A DNA stretch of 64,000 nt from Selaginella moellendorffii (Eukaryota; Streptophyta; Lycopodiopsida; Selaginellales; Selaginellaceae): assembly GCF_000143415.4 (NCBI RefSeq), contig NW_003314410.1:171826-235825 (forward strand), written 5' to 3'. Position numbers and translations under genes: made by a program. Under the pieces are notes generated by a model, which was not told the DNA's origin, searched no databases, and was given only the letters and a program-made list of their open reading frames with translations. This document shows positions 11,291-21,805 of this stretch, piece after piece. Each line of letters starts with the position of its first letter. The stretch's first letter is position 1.

Positions 11291-11515
11291 TCAGATAGAG
11301 TTCGCAAGGGACCTCAACGCAGAGAAGGCGTGATCCGTCTCTCGGATCACGCCATAGACCAGCTCCGTGACCAGTCCCTCGATCATCCCTGTGATCATGC
11401 TGTTGATGGGTCCCTCGATCAGCCCGGTGAAACTAGTTTTGATCACCACCGCCGCCAGCGTCGATACAAGCAGGGACTTGGCCAAGAACTCCGCGCAGCC
11501 CCAGCCCCAGCCCAT
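11291..11515 (-). CDS. Gly-Pro repeat protein, copy 3 (short)
   Basis: From the ATG at 11515 the frame encodes 74 residues. MGWGWG and EFLAKSLLVSTLA match copy 1 nearly residue for residue. Only one full EGPINSMITGMI unit follows, then EGLVTELVYG, corresponding to QGPVTELVYG in copy 1. It is divergent from the BAHD start at 11672, with 156 bp between the start codons. The frame also opens further upstream, but the conserved part starts at MGWGW. Differences from copy 1 fall at all codon positions, so I cannot show selection on the protein. It could be a gene or a neutral relic. Confidence 0.4.
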   Translation of the reverse strand: MGWGWGCAEFLAKSLLVSTLAAVVIKTSFTGLIEGPINSMITGMIEGLVTELVYGVIRETDHAFSALRSLANSI

Positions 11516-11671
11516 CGCTCCTTTTAAGAAAAAAACTAGGGTTGCAACCATAGAATTCAATCGCCACCCTTGTGAACGTAAATCGCCAGTCGCCCGGGCA
11601 AACATAGTCGATTAGTTCTAAAGCACGAGGGGCTCGTGGGCGAGGTCTTGAACTGACTTCGAGTGCTCGAC

Positions 11672-13217
11672 ATGGTAGCGTCCATAAGCTCGGTAAGGTC
11701 AGTGTCCGTGTCGACTGTAGTTCCCCAGATCCCGACCCGGCAGCCCTGCGTTCTCGCGCTCTCCAACTTCCAGAGCTACTTTTCGTTTGAGCGCTACATC
11801 AAACAAGTGTTCTACTTCTCCGCCCCGGGATCTTCAGCTCTCAAGCAGCACGATGACCAGGAAGAAGAAGAAGAAGATCAAGAACAGAAGAGCCCTCGGA
11901 TCGATAACCACGACGAAGAGGAGTTCCAGCGCCTGGTTTGCAGCATGAGAGAGTCTCTGTCGCGGTTGCTCGTTCCATACTACCCTCTGGCGGGGAGAAT
12001 GCGGCGGCGAGAGCGGCTAACAACGATCCAGGAGCTCCACTGCAACGACGCGGGCGTCATGGTGGTGGCCGCGATGGCTAACACAGCCTTGGGCGACGCC
12101 CGGCAGTGCCCCATCGAGCACGAGCTCTACCCGGAACCCAGGGTCAGGGATCCCGCCAACGCGCCGCTGCTAAAAATCCAGGCAAGTAGCTCCGTTGACT
12201 CTGTTGACTAAAAGAGTGTTGACTGGCTGTAAGCGTTGACTGGCATTGTGTGTTCACAGGTGACAAAGTTCCAGTGTGGCGGGATTGCTGTGGGAGTGCT
12301 CACCTGCGAGAACATCCTCGACGCCTCCTCCTCCTTCCCGTTCCTCCGGGCGTGGGGGGAGATCCACCGGGGCCTCGCACTGGCGGTGGCTCCATCGTTT
12401 GATTCCAGCGTGCTCAAGCCCCGCGATCCTCCGCAGGTCAATCTCCCCGTCCGCGACTACGTCGTCGCCCCACCGCCAGCAAGCACGGTGGAAGCCATGG
12501 CCAAATCCTCCCACGACGCCATCCCCGACCGCCAGAGGCTCTTCCACATCGCCCCCGATCGAGTCCGCGAGCTCGTTGCCGAGGTCCAGCGCGGGAGATT
12601 CTTCTCCTCTCGTGACGCCCCGCCGCCGAGCTCGTTCGAGGCCATCTCCGCCATGATCTGGAAGTGCGTCGCGGATGTCAAAGACCTGGACGATTCGGAG
12701 AGCATGACTTACATCTACGCGCTCTCCACCAAAGGACCCAAGCGCTGGAGCCCCGAGATCCCGAGCCACTACTGCGGCAGCTCCGCTCACATCCCGTGCC
12801 TGGCTGCTCCCGTGGGCGAGATACGCAAGAACCACATCTCCCACGCCGCCAAGCTCCTCCGCGACGATATCCAGTCCGCCACCCAGGAGCGCATCCAGTC
12901 CGCCATCGACTGGATGGAGCTCCACCTCCGGGCCGGGGATCTTCGTGGACGACAACTTCCCGCTGCCAAGGTGGTCGGGGAGAGCGATCAACAGCAACAG
13001 CCTCACGGCATTCCCGATCTACGAGCTCGACTTTGGATGGGGGAGGCCGCGACACTTCTCCTTCGTCTTGGATGCCGAGCCGGGCAGTGGAGCCGCCATT
13101 CTTCTTCCTACTCGAGATGGCGGACGAGACCGGCATCTGGCGATTCGGCTGCCCGAGAAGCAGATGAAGAAGTTACTCGAGCACCAGTTCTTCCTCAAGT
13201 TCGCCACCCCGGTGTAG
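11672..13217 (+). pseudogene. BAHD acyltransferase paralogue, catalytic His lost and frame broken
   Basis: Exon 1 is 11672-12181 (170 codons, with an acidic insert DQEEEEEDQ). A 78-bp GC-AG intron (CCAG|GCAAGT...TTCACAG) follows and exon 2 starts at 12260. It aligns throughout with the BAHD gene at 7275. At the HxxxDG site it reads ENILDA, so the general-base His is replaced by Glu and the Gly by Ala. DFGWG is intact, but it is read in a different frame. Between about 12921 and 12945 (in a CCGGGCCGGGG run) the frame shifts by one base, and the proper C-terminus then runs to the TAG at 13215-13217. No GT-AG intron can explain the shift. It is a pseudogene or, if the shift is a sequence error, a catalytically dead homologue. 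Confidence 0.8.
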
Positions 13218-13353
13218 CAAACAAGTTGTTTTCTCTTTTTTTTTTTGTTGTAATCCGGCCTGCCAACAGCAACAAAGAAGAGCCACAGTAATTTACATTC
13301 TCCACTCTACCAGTTATTCCCTCGCTCTGGTAGATTTCTCTTGCGCTCAATGC

Positions 13354-15769
13354 TCACTCCTCTTCGATCTCTTCAATCTGAGCTCTTCTTCTGGCAGCGG
13401 CCCTCTTGCGGACAAATATTCCCCACCGCAACGCGGCCTTGAGCTTGAGCCACCCGACTTTGCTGCCTTTCTTCTCCGGCGACGACGGCACGCTCTCCAC
13501 CGGGAAGTAGTCTTGCAAGTTCATGTTTGGCATGCTGCTGGCCTGATCGTTTGTGGCCACGTTGAACATGCGCAGCAGCTGCTGCATCTGCAAGTTCATG
13601 TCCTCGCTCTCCAGGAGCTCGAGGCTCTTTGCACGGATCTCTTCCTCCGAGTAGAACTCGTCGTTTTGAGTCGTCTGCCTGTGGAGCCACTCGGCTGTGG
13701 CCGTGGGTGCCTGCTGCAGATAGCTGGGATTGGGATTTACTTGTGGCGAGTAAGCCAGTCCTGAGCCAGAAGGCATTGATTGTTGGAGAGACAGGCCGGT
13801 GCTCATCGCGTTTTGATTCCTCTGCTGTTGATGTTGTTGTTGTTGCTGCTGCTGCTGCTGCTGTTGGTGCTGCTGTTGTTGGGAGGAGTAGCTCTCCACA
13901 GGGCTGGAGACTGGAGCGTAGCTTGGCTGACTACCCCCTGCTTTAAATGACAGATTCAAGGCTGCGTCAGTGAAAACACTTGAAAAGCTAGCTCCTAAGC
14001 GTACCATTTGTCAACGCTGTCCCTCTTGGAACAAGGCCGAACTCCTGACTGCCGGGAAACCCCTGCTGCTGCTGCAACGTACTGCTTCCGCGGTTTCCTT
14101 TGGCTGGCTCTTCCGTATGTGCGTCGATGCCACGGAGAGAATGCGGCATAGAACCAATCAGTGCCTCACCATCGTACTCGACCACACTCTCCCAGTTCTC
14201 GTATGCCACCTTTACTAACTTGTCGACGTATACCTGGATTAATAGAGCCGCCAGCGTGTTACTAGACAACTAAATTAAATTAACGTGTTACCTTTTCGGC
14301 ATCGGACAGGGAGTCCACAGAAAGATACTGCCCACCGGCCATAAGTCCCATTAGCTGAAAGATGTTGTTGAAAATGACACCGATATTTTGCTTCTCGTCG
14401 GCATAATAGACATACAGCTTTCCGCTGAGGACGCACGTTTTAGCATGCTCCACTGTTCCTTCCCACATCTTATTTGACATGCCACTTCCAAGAATCTGCG
14501 CCAGACCAACTACATGAGCTGAAAGAAAGAGAGAGAAAGAGAGAGAAAAAAACTCATTACTTACGTTTCGTAGTTTCTGCGGGTCCATCACCACCAGACG
14601 CAGAAAGTCCTCCACAGAAAATATTCCAGCTTTGTTGAGCCTCTTGTGGAATGCCCCGTCCTTTCCAATCTTGTCAAGCCTCCACACATCATCGCCCAAA
14701 GCGGGAGGATAGTGTTTTTTGTAAACTGCGCAAATATATAAACAGGTAAGCAAGAAAATCTGCGAGGAGTGGGGACTTCTTACGTTCTCCACGGTGGTCT
14801 TTGACGGAAAAAGAATCGGTCTTGCCCTCTCGGATGCGCGGTCCTTCGAAAGAACCAGGAGAGACGCGTACACCGAGCCTGAACTTCCTGCTCCTGATCC
14901 AGCTAGAGTTGTCAGTGAAAGTAAGCTCTCCAAGTGTACCTACGCCTTCTTTGAGTGTGACACTCAAATCTCCTGTAAGAAGGGGCCGCTTCCCTTCACG
15001 TTCTCGGACAACGTATGTGTCAAAATCTTCCATACTCCAGTCTTCTTCGTCGTCAGCCGAGAAGTCCCCTTCCAGCACAACAATATCAAGTTTTGCTCCT
15101 GCTTCAGCGCCAGTAGTTACAACCTGCCCTGTGTTGGCATCCTGTAGGACGACGTGAATCGCAGAGCCTTGCTCCCCTTCGACTTTACTGCCAGTGAAAA
15201 GCGGCAGCGCTAGCTTGTTTCGAAACTGCAGGCGCAACGCTCTAGTATCGGCACCCTGGATGCGTTTCGGCGATGATTTGTAGCTGAAACGAAGAGAGAG
15301 AAAGATTTAATCGCAAGATATAATTACAGAAAAAAGAAGAAAATGAGACTTACGTTAGTCCACCTTTCATAGAAGGTGCTAGCTTCGCCAAAGCACGCTC
15401 GACCTCTTCTCCCACCTGTGCGATCGAAAAGTGAGACCTTTGAAGAAAAAAGAAGGAAAAAAACAATTTTTACTCACAACTCGACGAAGGAGAGGTTCCA
15501 AGGTTGAGCACAATTTCTGGAGACTGTCCATCTTAAGAGCCTCAACAATGACGCTGAATTTACCATCAAAAAAATCCACCATCAGTGGTCTTCCAAAGAA
15601 AAAATTTACACAAATCAAAACGACAATTTTAAGCTAGGAGTGAAGAACCATGTCCGAGAGACCCTAGAACAAAGAGAATGGAAGCTCACCTCGCAAGCGC
15701 TGGCCGCTGTCGCTTCTCATTAGGCAATCCATCGCGCGCCGAATCCAAAGGCCGCTTCTCCCTCGACAT
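13354..15769 (-). CDS. CBP60: CBP60-family calmodulin-binding transcription regulator
   Basis: Nuclear calmodulin-binding protein of the CBP60/SARD1 family; in flowering plants these regulate immune and salicylate genes. Exons (minus strand): 15769-15690, 15553-15478, 15415-15354, 15283-14784, 14725-14565, 14495-14292 and 14233 to the end. The protein starts MSREKRPLD, then [19 protein letters not shown], the large conserved core with [37 protein letters not shown] and [19 protein letters not shown]. The C-terminus has a poly-Gln tract (about 13810-13880), then [19 protein letters not shown], the usual calmodulin-binding helix. The frame changes between 13990 and about 14050. A short intron there is possible but no donor is convincing, so a small indel cannot be excluded. 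Intron 5 has a GA-rich microsatellite near 14521. Confidence 0.9.
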
Positions 15770-16332
15770 CGCAGCCTGAAAACCCCCAAAAACCTCCTAG
15801 ATTCCGAGCTTCCCCGCAATGCCGCAGCTAACCTGGGATCCGTGACAGTGGCGGCCGCCCTACCTCTTCCACACAGCGGCAGTGGACTGCGATCCACCCC
15901 CTGTTCATCCAGGATCCCGGGAGGAGGCGCCGCCGATTCGATTGGTGGCGCTGCCAATCCAAAGGAAACGAAGGCGCCGAAGATCCAAAGCGCGTGCAAA
16001 AGAAGAGTATCAGGGATGCTGCTACTTACACACTGGGGACGTTCTTCGTTCCTACCCGGAAGCAAGGAGACTGGACGGCTGGGATGCGACCACGTGGTTT
16101 AATACCGGCCGCCAGATGCTACATTTTTTCACGCGGTATGGCGACGCGGGTGGCGCACGTGCGTACGGAAAGCGTGGTCTTTCCCGACGTCCTCCGTACG
16201 GCGACATGGTTTGATCGTCACCCTTGGTTGACCGGGGAAAAAAAACATGTATTAAACAAACCCTAAAACTCAGAGGTCTCGAGTTCGATTCCAACAGAAA
16301 CGTTAACCCTAAAATTGCATGGACAAAACAAT
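15770..16332. other. Intergenic between CBP60 and tRNA-Glu
   Basis: The 5' flank of CBP60. A GCACGTGC palindrome (G-box core CACGTG) occurs near 16154-16163. No coding region is supported. Confidence 0.35.
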
Positions 16333-16405
16333 TCCATTGCCGGGATTTGAACCCGGGTCGCCTGGGTGAAAGCCAGGTATCCTGACCGGACTAGACGACA
16401 ATGGA
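16333..16405 (-). tRNA. tRNA-Glu (UUC)
   Basis: On the minus strand the 73 bases form a full cloverleaf. The acceptor stem is TCCATTG/CAATGGA, the anticodon arm CTGGC-TTTCACC-CAG has anticodon TTC, and the T arm GGGTTCAAATCCC carries box B. The D arm with TAGTCCGGTCAGG gives box A. There is no intron. It is a typical nuclear plant tRNA-Glu. Confidence 0.95.
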
Positions 16406-16588
16406 TTTATGAAATATTGCCCAGTTTATTTCATTCCACGGGCTCTTGGAACTTTGAAAAAAAATTTCTTGCTTGTTAAGAAAGGAATCGCGAATGAGAA
16501 GACTTGAGAGAGCGTACCTGGTATTTTATGATGCATTCGGAGAGATGGAGCTTTCCAGTCCAATCTGATCGAAAGAAAGAGAATGCTT

Positions 16589-17516
16589 TCAAGGCACGAT
16601 GGAAACAAAATAGAATACACTGACTTGGTGGTTTTGCTCTTGTTTTCGCTGGACCACGGCGATCTCACGACATCGTCCAGTTCCAACACACATGTCGCAT
16701 TCGTCGGCTCGTCCCTCGGCACGGCTCACGCAGTATTTCATTCGGTCCTCCAAAACATCCTGTCACAAGCATTGATTCAATCGCTAGGAGTATCAGTACC
16801 AAGGGCCAAGGAAAGAAAAGAAAGAAAAGAGCTTGCTTTTGGAAGCTTACCACCATGAGTTCGTGAAGGCCAATGGGAGCAGTCACGAGATATCGAATTC
16901 CGGGATGCTTTGCGGACGCCGCTGCTGCTAGTGCTGGAATGTCCTGTTGATCGTGAGAGAATGGACCTTTTTCCACCAAAAAGTGTTTCTTACTTTGTTC
17001 CAGTGTCTTCCTGGGAAGAGAAAGTATGGACTTACGATGACCCTCTGCGCTCCTAGCTCCACGCAGCGATCAAACGCATCCTCGATCGATGGAGCTGCAA
17101 GTTCCTGCAAGAACAAAGAAATGTTCCCCCTCAGTAGCTAGACAAGAAAAATCATACCATGTGAGCAGCTTGCACGATCTCATGCCCGGTCTTCCTCTTG
17201 TACATATTCACAAACTCCTCTACAATGCGCTCGCGAAATTTCCATAAAAGCGCGGCAAAGAGATGAAGAGCGCCTTACCCAGCATCGAATTCGATTCCGC
17301 CCGGCGCGAGCCATGATCCACAATCACGATCCCATCCCTCGATCCTCCAGACCCCGCCATTTGCTGCACCGCAGCTCCCGCAAAACCCTGATTCCCTCCT
17401 TCGCCCCCAGCGCGCACAATCACCTTCCCCCTCAATCCCTGCCCGAAATGCCGCGGGAGACGATCGTCGCCGCGCCGGATCAGCTGCCTCGCCGCTCCCA
17501 GCGAGCTCACATCCAT
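16589..17516 (-). CDS. SIRB: Sirohydrochlorin ferrochelatase, plastid
   Basis: Inserts iron into sirohydrochlorin, the last step of sirohaem synthesis for nitrite and sulfite reductases in plastids. Five exons (17516-17279, 17219-17158, 17104-16994, 16943-16851, 16759-16589) join in frame to 224 residues. A basic N-terminus of about 70 residues looks like a transit peptide. The core opens with DGIVIVDHGSRR, whose His is the expected metal-inserting residue, followed by AAHMELAAPSIEDAF, VIVSPYFLFPGRHW, and VTAPIGLHELM with a second His. The C-terminus DECDMCVGTGRC has the Cys cluster seen in plant SirB proteins, linked to an iron-sulfur cluster. The length matches the plant single-domain CbiX type. 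The tail after the Cys cluster is not conserved-looking. Confidence 0.9.
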
Positions 17517-18567
17517 AATCTTTCGCACCCTCGTATGCCCTAGCCTGCCACGTCGGCAGCTTAAGTGGCGCCACATATACCTCCAGCTGGCATACCGGAA
17601 GGCTGGCGTGTCTCTACCAAAGATGGTAAATTCCAAATCTACCCCTTTTGGAATGTTAAGAAAGGCAAAGTGAAAAGCGATTATTACCAACCATGTATGG
17701 ACTTTAGTGGTTGTTTTGTGGCCGCTCCTTTAAGCCAATGCAACCTAAGGTGGGCTGGGTAACTGAGCCTGTGTGACTACTTATGACCAAGGACTTTTGA
17801 CCGGAATTCCATCCAAATGGTGGTGGTGTAGAAGAATAACGAAGAAAAAAATCGAGTTTGCGTATGACGCATGCAAAGGAAAGAGATTGAGAGGCAAAGA
17901 AAAGAAAGGTAAAGAAAGTGAGCAGCGCATTCAAGCTCTTTCAAGTTGGTTGGGAAGGAAGGTAGGGAGGGCTTTGCATTCACTGTCCTCTCCTGGAGAA
18001 GCGAGCGAAGAGCAGCGATCCTCGAGAGCGCGAGAGCGAGCGATCGATTGACTAGGAAGAGTCTTGGTTTTCTTTTTAAGCGCGACTATTTGCAATCACT
18101 GATCCCTGATAGCGATGGAGGAGCTGCGAGGTTGAAGAGCGAGCGAGCAGCGCGGGCCGGGGTGTCAATTTCGTGGTTGGCTCGCCAAATTTCTTCCCAC
18201 ATAAATCCGCGGGTCGGTTTCGTCGATTCGGGTGGATCGTGTGGCAACATCAGGGGGAGTGCGCGGTTTGTCTGGAATTGGGGTAGATTTTGGAAAGGAT
18301 TGATCACCAAGAACGAGGGAAAGAACTCGATGAGGGCAAAGAGGGCGTTAAGAGTAAGAGACACACCGAGGCTGTAGCGATCATGAGCGTTTTGGCGAGC
18401 AAGAAAGCGTTTTGGCGTGGGGAATTCGCGAAATTGGGCATGGTGGTCGTGTGATATGATCGAGGAGCAGCTGCCCAAGAAGAGATCTGAGCTTCTTTGC
18501 ATGTGATTCCAAGCAGGAAAACGCAAAGAAGAGGGGTGAATCCTTTTCTTTCTCTTCCTTCTTCCCG
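17517..18567. other. Intergenic between divergent SIRB and UspA-kinase
   Basis: About 1 kb with no supported coding region. The purine-rich part (about 17840-18060) and the stretch up to 18567 probably contain the leader of the plus-strand kinase. Confidence 0.35.
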
Positions 18568-21456
18568 ATGGTGGGAAGAAGGCGAATGCAGCTCAAGCCA
18601 AGCTCCGCAGCGATGGAGGCGAGCGAGAGGCGTGTGGAAAACTCCCTGCCATCGCCGAGGTCTCCCTCTTCCCGTCCCTCGCGAATTGTCGTCGGCGTCA
18701 AGCTACGCTCCGAGTGCCGTGAGATGCTCACGTGGATCGTTGCGAAGCTCGCTCAACCCGGGGACCAGATCGTTGCTGTTCACGTCGTTCGAGCCTTCCC
18801 CGACACAGGTACGATGATCTTCTAATTCGCTCCTCCCTTTCTTTTCTCTTGTTTGTTCTTGTATGGTAGACCTCTGTTTAGATCGTTCTGTGTCATTTTC
18901 CTCATTAAAAGAGCGATTTTTTTCGGTTCTTCTAACAGATGATATCCTGGATTCATCGATCAAGCAGCGACTCGACAGCACATTCGAGTCCGTGCTGGGA
19001 GTTTATCAAAGCATTTGTAACCTCAAACAGGTATGACGATAGCATTGAGCTCGCAACGAGAAACACAAAATGTGAGGTTTTTTGTTGACTTAGGTCCGCT
19101 TGGATATCAAAGTGGTGTCTGGAGCTTCGCTGCAAAAGGCTTTGGTCGAGTCTGCCAAGCTTGAGAAAGCATCCGTTTTGATCCTCGGGAAGTCCAGCAA
19201 AGGGTATGCTATGATGTTCGATCTTGGTGGAATGTTTCTTAGTTTTTCCTTTCTTTGCACAGATGCTCCGAGTCGCTAGTGAAGTACTGCACCAAGAGGC
19301 TGCCTTCCAGCTGCTTGATGATCATTGTGGATCATGGCCAAGTGTTGCTTGGAAAGGAAGGCTTGCTAAGTGCTCCAGGTAAAACTTTATTTCCTAGCTA
19401 GCTATGGCCAAAAAGTTCTTTAGCCAGAGTGACTATAATCGATTTTGTAGCGAAGAAAGAGGGGCCGGCTACTGTGCACACCATCAAACCCTATGGACAA
19501 TCCAAGAGTGAGTTCTCCATCTCTTTCAAGTCGAAGTTCTTCTTCTTAAAAACTTTTGGTTTTTTTCTTGCTCCAAGGTGACATATCTCTTCATTGCCAA
19601 GAACACCAACACGCAGGTTGGCCTCTCATGAACCGTAGTCTCTCTTTGGAAAAATCTCTGGAAAAAGTCACACCTTCACGAAGTATTTCTGTAGTAAAAT
19701 GGGCTCTCCAGCTGCCGGACAGGCTCAAGGAGGCCTTCGACAAGCAGGGTGGAAACATGGTTCGAATGCTCGCGTCCTCAGCAATGCCCGACCAGCTTCG
19801 ACACGAGAGCTCTCTCCCTCGCTTGAAAGGCTCGCCACACGCAAAGCATCGCGGCAGCCCTGTGAAGGAAGTAAACACATTGAGCAGCAGCGAGGATAAT
19901 AATCCCCGGAGCCTGGCCGCATCAATCCAACCTTCCGGCCAAGTCTCGTTTTCACAAAAGATCAGTCGCGTCTGCAAGGACAAAGCTTGCGCTTGCTTCA
20001 CGTTTGAGGAGCTCCAAGAGGCTACGTCAAGCTTTTCTCCGAGTAAGCTCATCACATTTTGGTGGTTTCAGCTGACAATCAACTGTCGATCTTTCCAGAT
20101 AACTTGGTCGGGAAAGGAGGCTGCAGCAAAGTTTACCGAGGAACTCTTTCTGGTGGCCATGTCGTGGCTGTGAAGTGCTTGAATCAGGGAGCAACCGAGG
20201 CGGACGAGGAGCTTCTCACCGAAGTGGAAATCCTCAGCACGCTCAATCATCCCAATATTGTGGGATTGATCGGCTACTGCGTCGAGGGAGACACCCACAT
20301 TCTCGTCTACGACTTTGCCGCGGAAGGAAACCTGGAAGAAAATCTCCATGGTAAGCTAAAGTTGAGATTTTGGGTGTGCTCTAGGAACTTTGGATGGATC
20401 TCATTTCTCTTTTTTTTTTTGTTTTAGTTGGCAAAGACAAACCATCGCTAAGCTGGTCACAGAGACATAAGATTGCTGTTGGTGCGGCGGAAGCGTTTGT
20501 TTACCTCCACGACACTTGTGCCAGGCCCGTTGTCCACAGGGATGTGAAGTCTTCAAACATCCTCCTCAGGAAAAACTGCAAGCCACAGGTACTGAAAGGA
20601 TTCGTGCTGGAGAGATTTTGTTTGATTTGCTTGGATAGATTTCGGACTTTGGACTGGCTAAATGGGCTCCGACCTCGACGACGCACATAACTTGTAGCGA
20701 TGTTGTTGGAACTCTCGGGTATGGAGGAGAACCAACACTAAAGTTCCTGATTTTCTTGGCTTGTTTTGTAGCTATCTTGCTCCCGAGTACTTCATGTTTG
20801 GGAGAGTGAGCGACAAGACGGACGTTTACTCGTTTGGCGTGGTTTTGCTCGAGCTCGTCACGGGACGGCCACCGATCGATATGTCCAAGCCCAAAGGCGA
20901 CGAAAACTTGGTCGCTTGGGTAAGCAAAAACACCACTTCTATATTCTTTCTTCTTCTTCGATCATTCCAAATCCAAATTTTCAGGCAAGACCACATCTCG
21001 ATTGTGGAGGCATCGAGAAACTGGTTGATCCGCGACTGGAAGGAAACTTTGACGAGAACCAGCTGAGGAACATGGTTGTGGCGGCAACGTTTTGCTTGAG
21101 ACAGTCACCACAGTACAGGCCTCGGATGGCGCGGGTAAAGTTTCCTTCTTTTCTTCTTCCTCGGTCATCTTGATTCAAGGCTTGGATCGTCGCAGGTGCT
21201 GAGATTGCTGTGTGGAGAAGATAGCAGCATTCCTTCGGGGCGATACGACTTCACGGACGAGTACCTGGGCGAATTCAAGGACCAGAGCAACGAGGTGAGG
21301 AAGCATCTGGCGCTGGCGATGATGGGCGTGGACGACGACGTCGCGTCGCAATCGAGTGCGGAGCAAAACAGCATCGATTTGATCCACAGCGAGGACCCCA
21401 ATGAGTACCTGGGCGGCCGCTCCAGCAGCTTCGACAAACCCGCGAAAGATCAATAA
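18568..21456 (+). CDS. Receptor-like cytoplasmic kinase with N-terminal UspA-like domain
   Basis: A multi-exon gene (first exon 18568-18808, next 18939-19030, then from 19094). The N-terminal part ([20 protein letters not shown] ... [10 protein letters not shown]) is a universal-stress-protein-like fold. A Ser-rich linker follows, then [15 protein letters not shown] and a protein kinase domain. The kinase has the Gly loop [13 protein letters not shown] with the ATP-binding Lys, HRDVKSSN as catalytic loop, DFGLAKW split by an intron before ISDFG (DFG at about 20644), and YLAPEY. All catalytic residues are present, so it should be active on Ser/Thr. There is no signal peptide or membrane span, which places it with the RLCK class. 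The stop at 21456 lies only about 85 bp before the duplicated MTPSL array begins. Confidence 0.88.
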
Positions 21457-21618
21457 GATCTCGAGCAAAATGATAGATGCATATACGGGGGATACAAGTT
21501 TTGTAAAAGAATGCCAGCCCCTACAAAAGATAGCGTGGATTCTTCATTTCATACTTTTCTTCTTGGAAATATTCATCAATATTCAAAATGACCAGATTGA
21601 GGCTTTTGAAAATATCAA

Positions 21619-21785
21619 GTTTTTCGTGTTTGGGCGGGTTGGTTTCTGGTAGAGTTTATCACGGATCTGCTTAGTTCCTGGCTCTGTGTTATTTGGTTAT
21701 GAGAGTCGGGTAGCTTTTTGTGAGCTTTGCTAGTAGTCGAAACTCTTTTGCTTGCTCTGCATCTTAACAGGAAGCTTTATGTTTT
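21619..21785 (+). pseudogene. 3' relic of KAT-like aminotransferase (unit A)
   Basis: Matches the last exon and 3' flank of the intact gene at 41948-43599: GTAGAGTTTATCACGGATCTG, then TAGTTCCTGGCTCTG, TTTGGTTATGAGA, GTAGCTTTTTG, and the CTTTTGCTTG...ATCTTAACAG end. Internal deletions and stops destroy the frame. It marks the left edge of the first array unit. Confidence 0.75.
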
Positions 21786-21805
21786 ATTTTTCATGGCCTT
21801 TTCAT

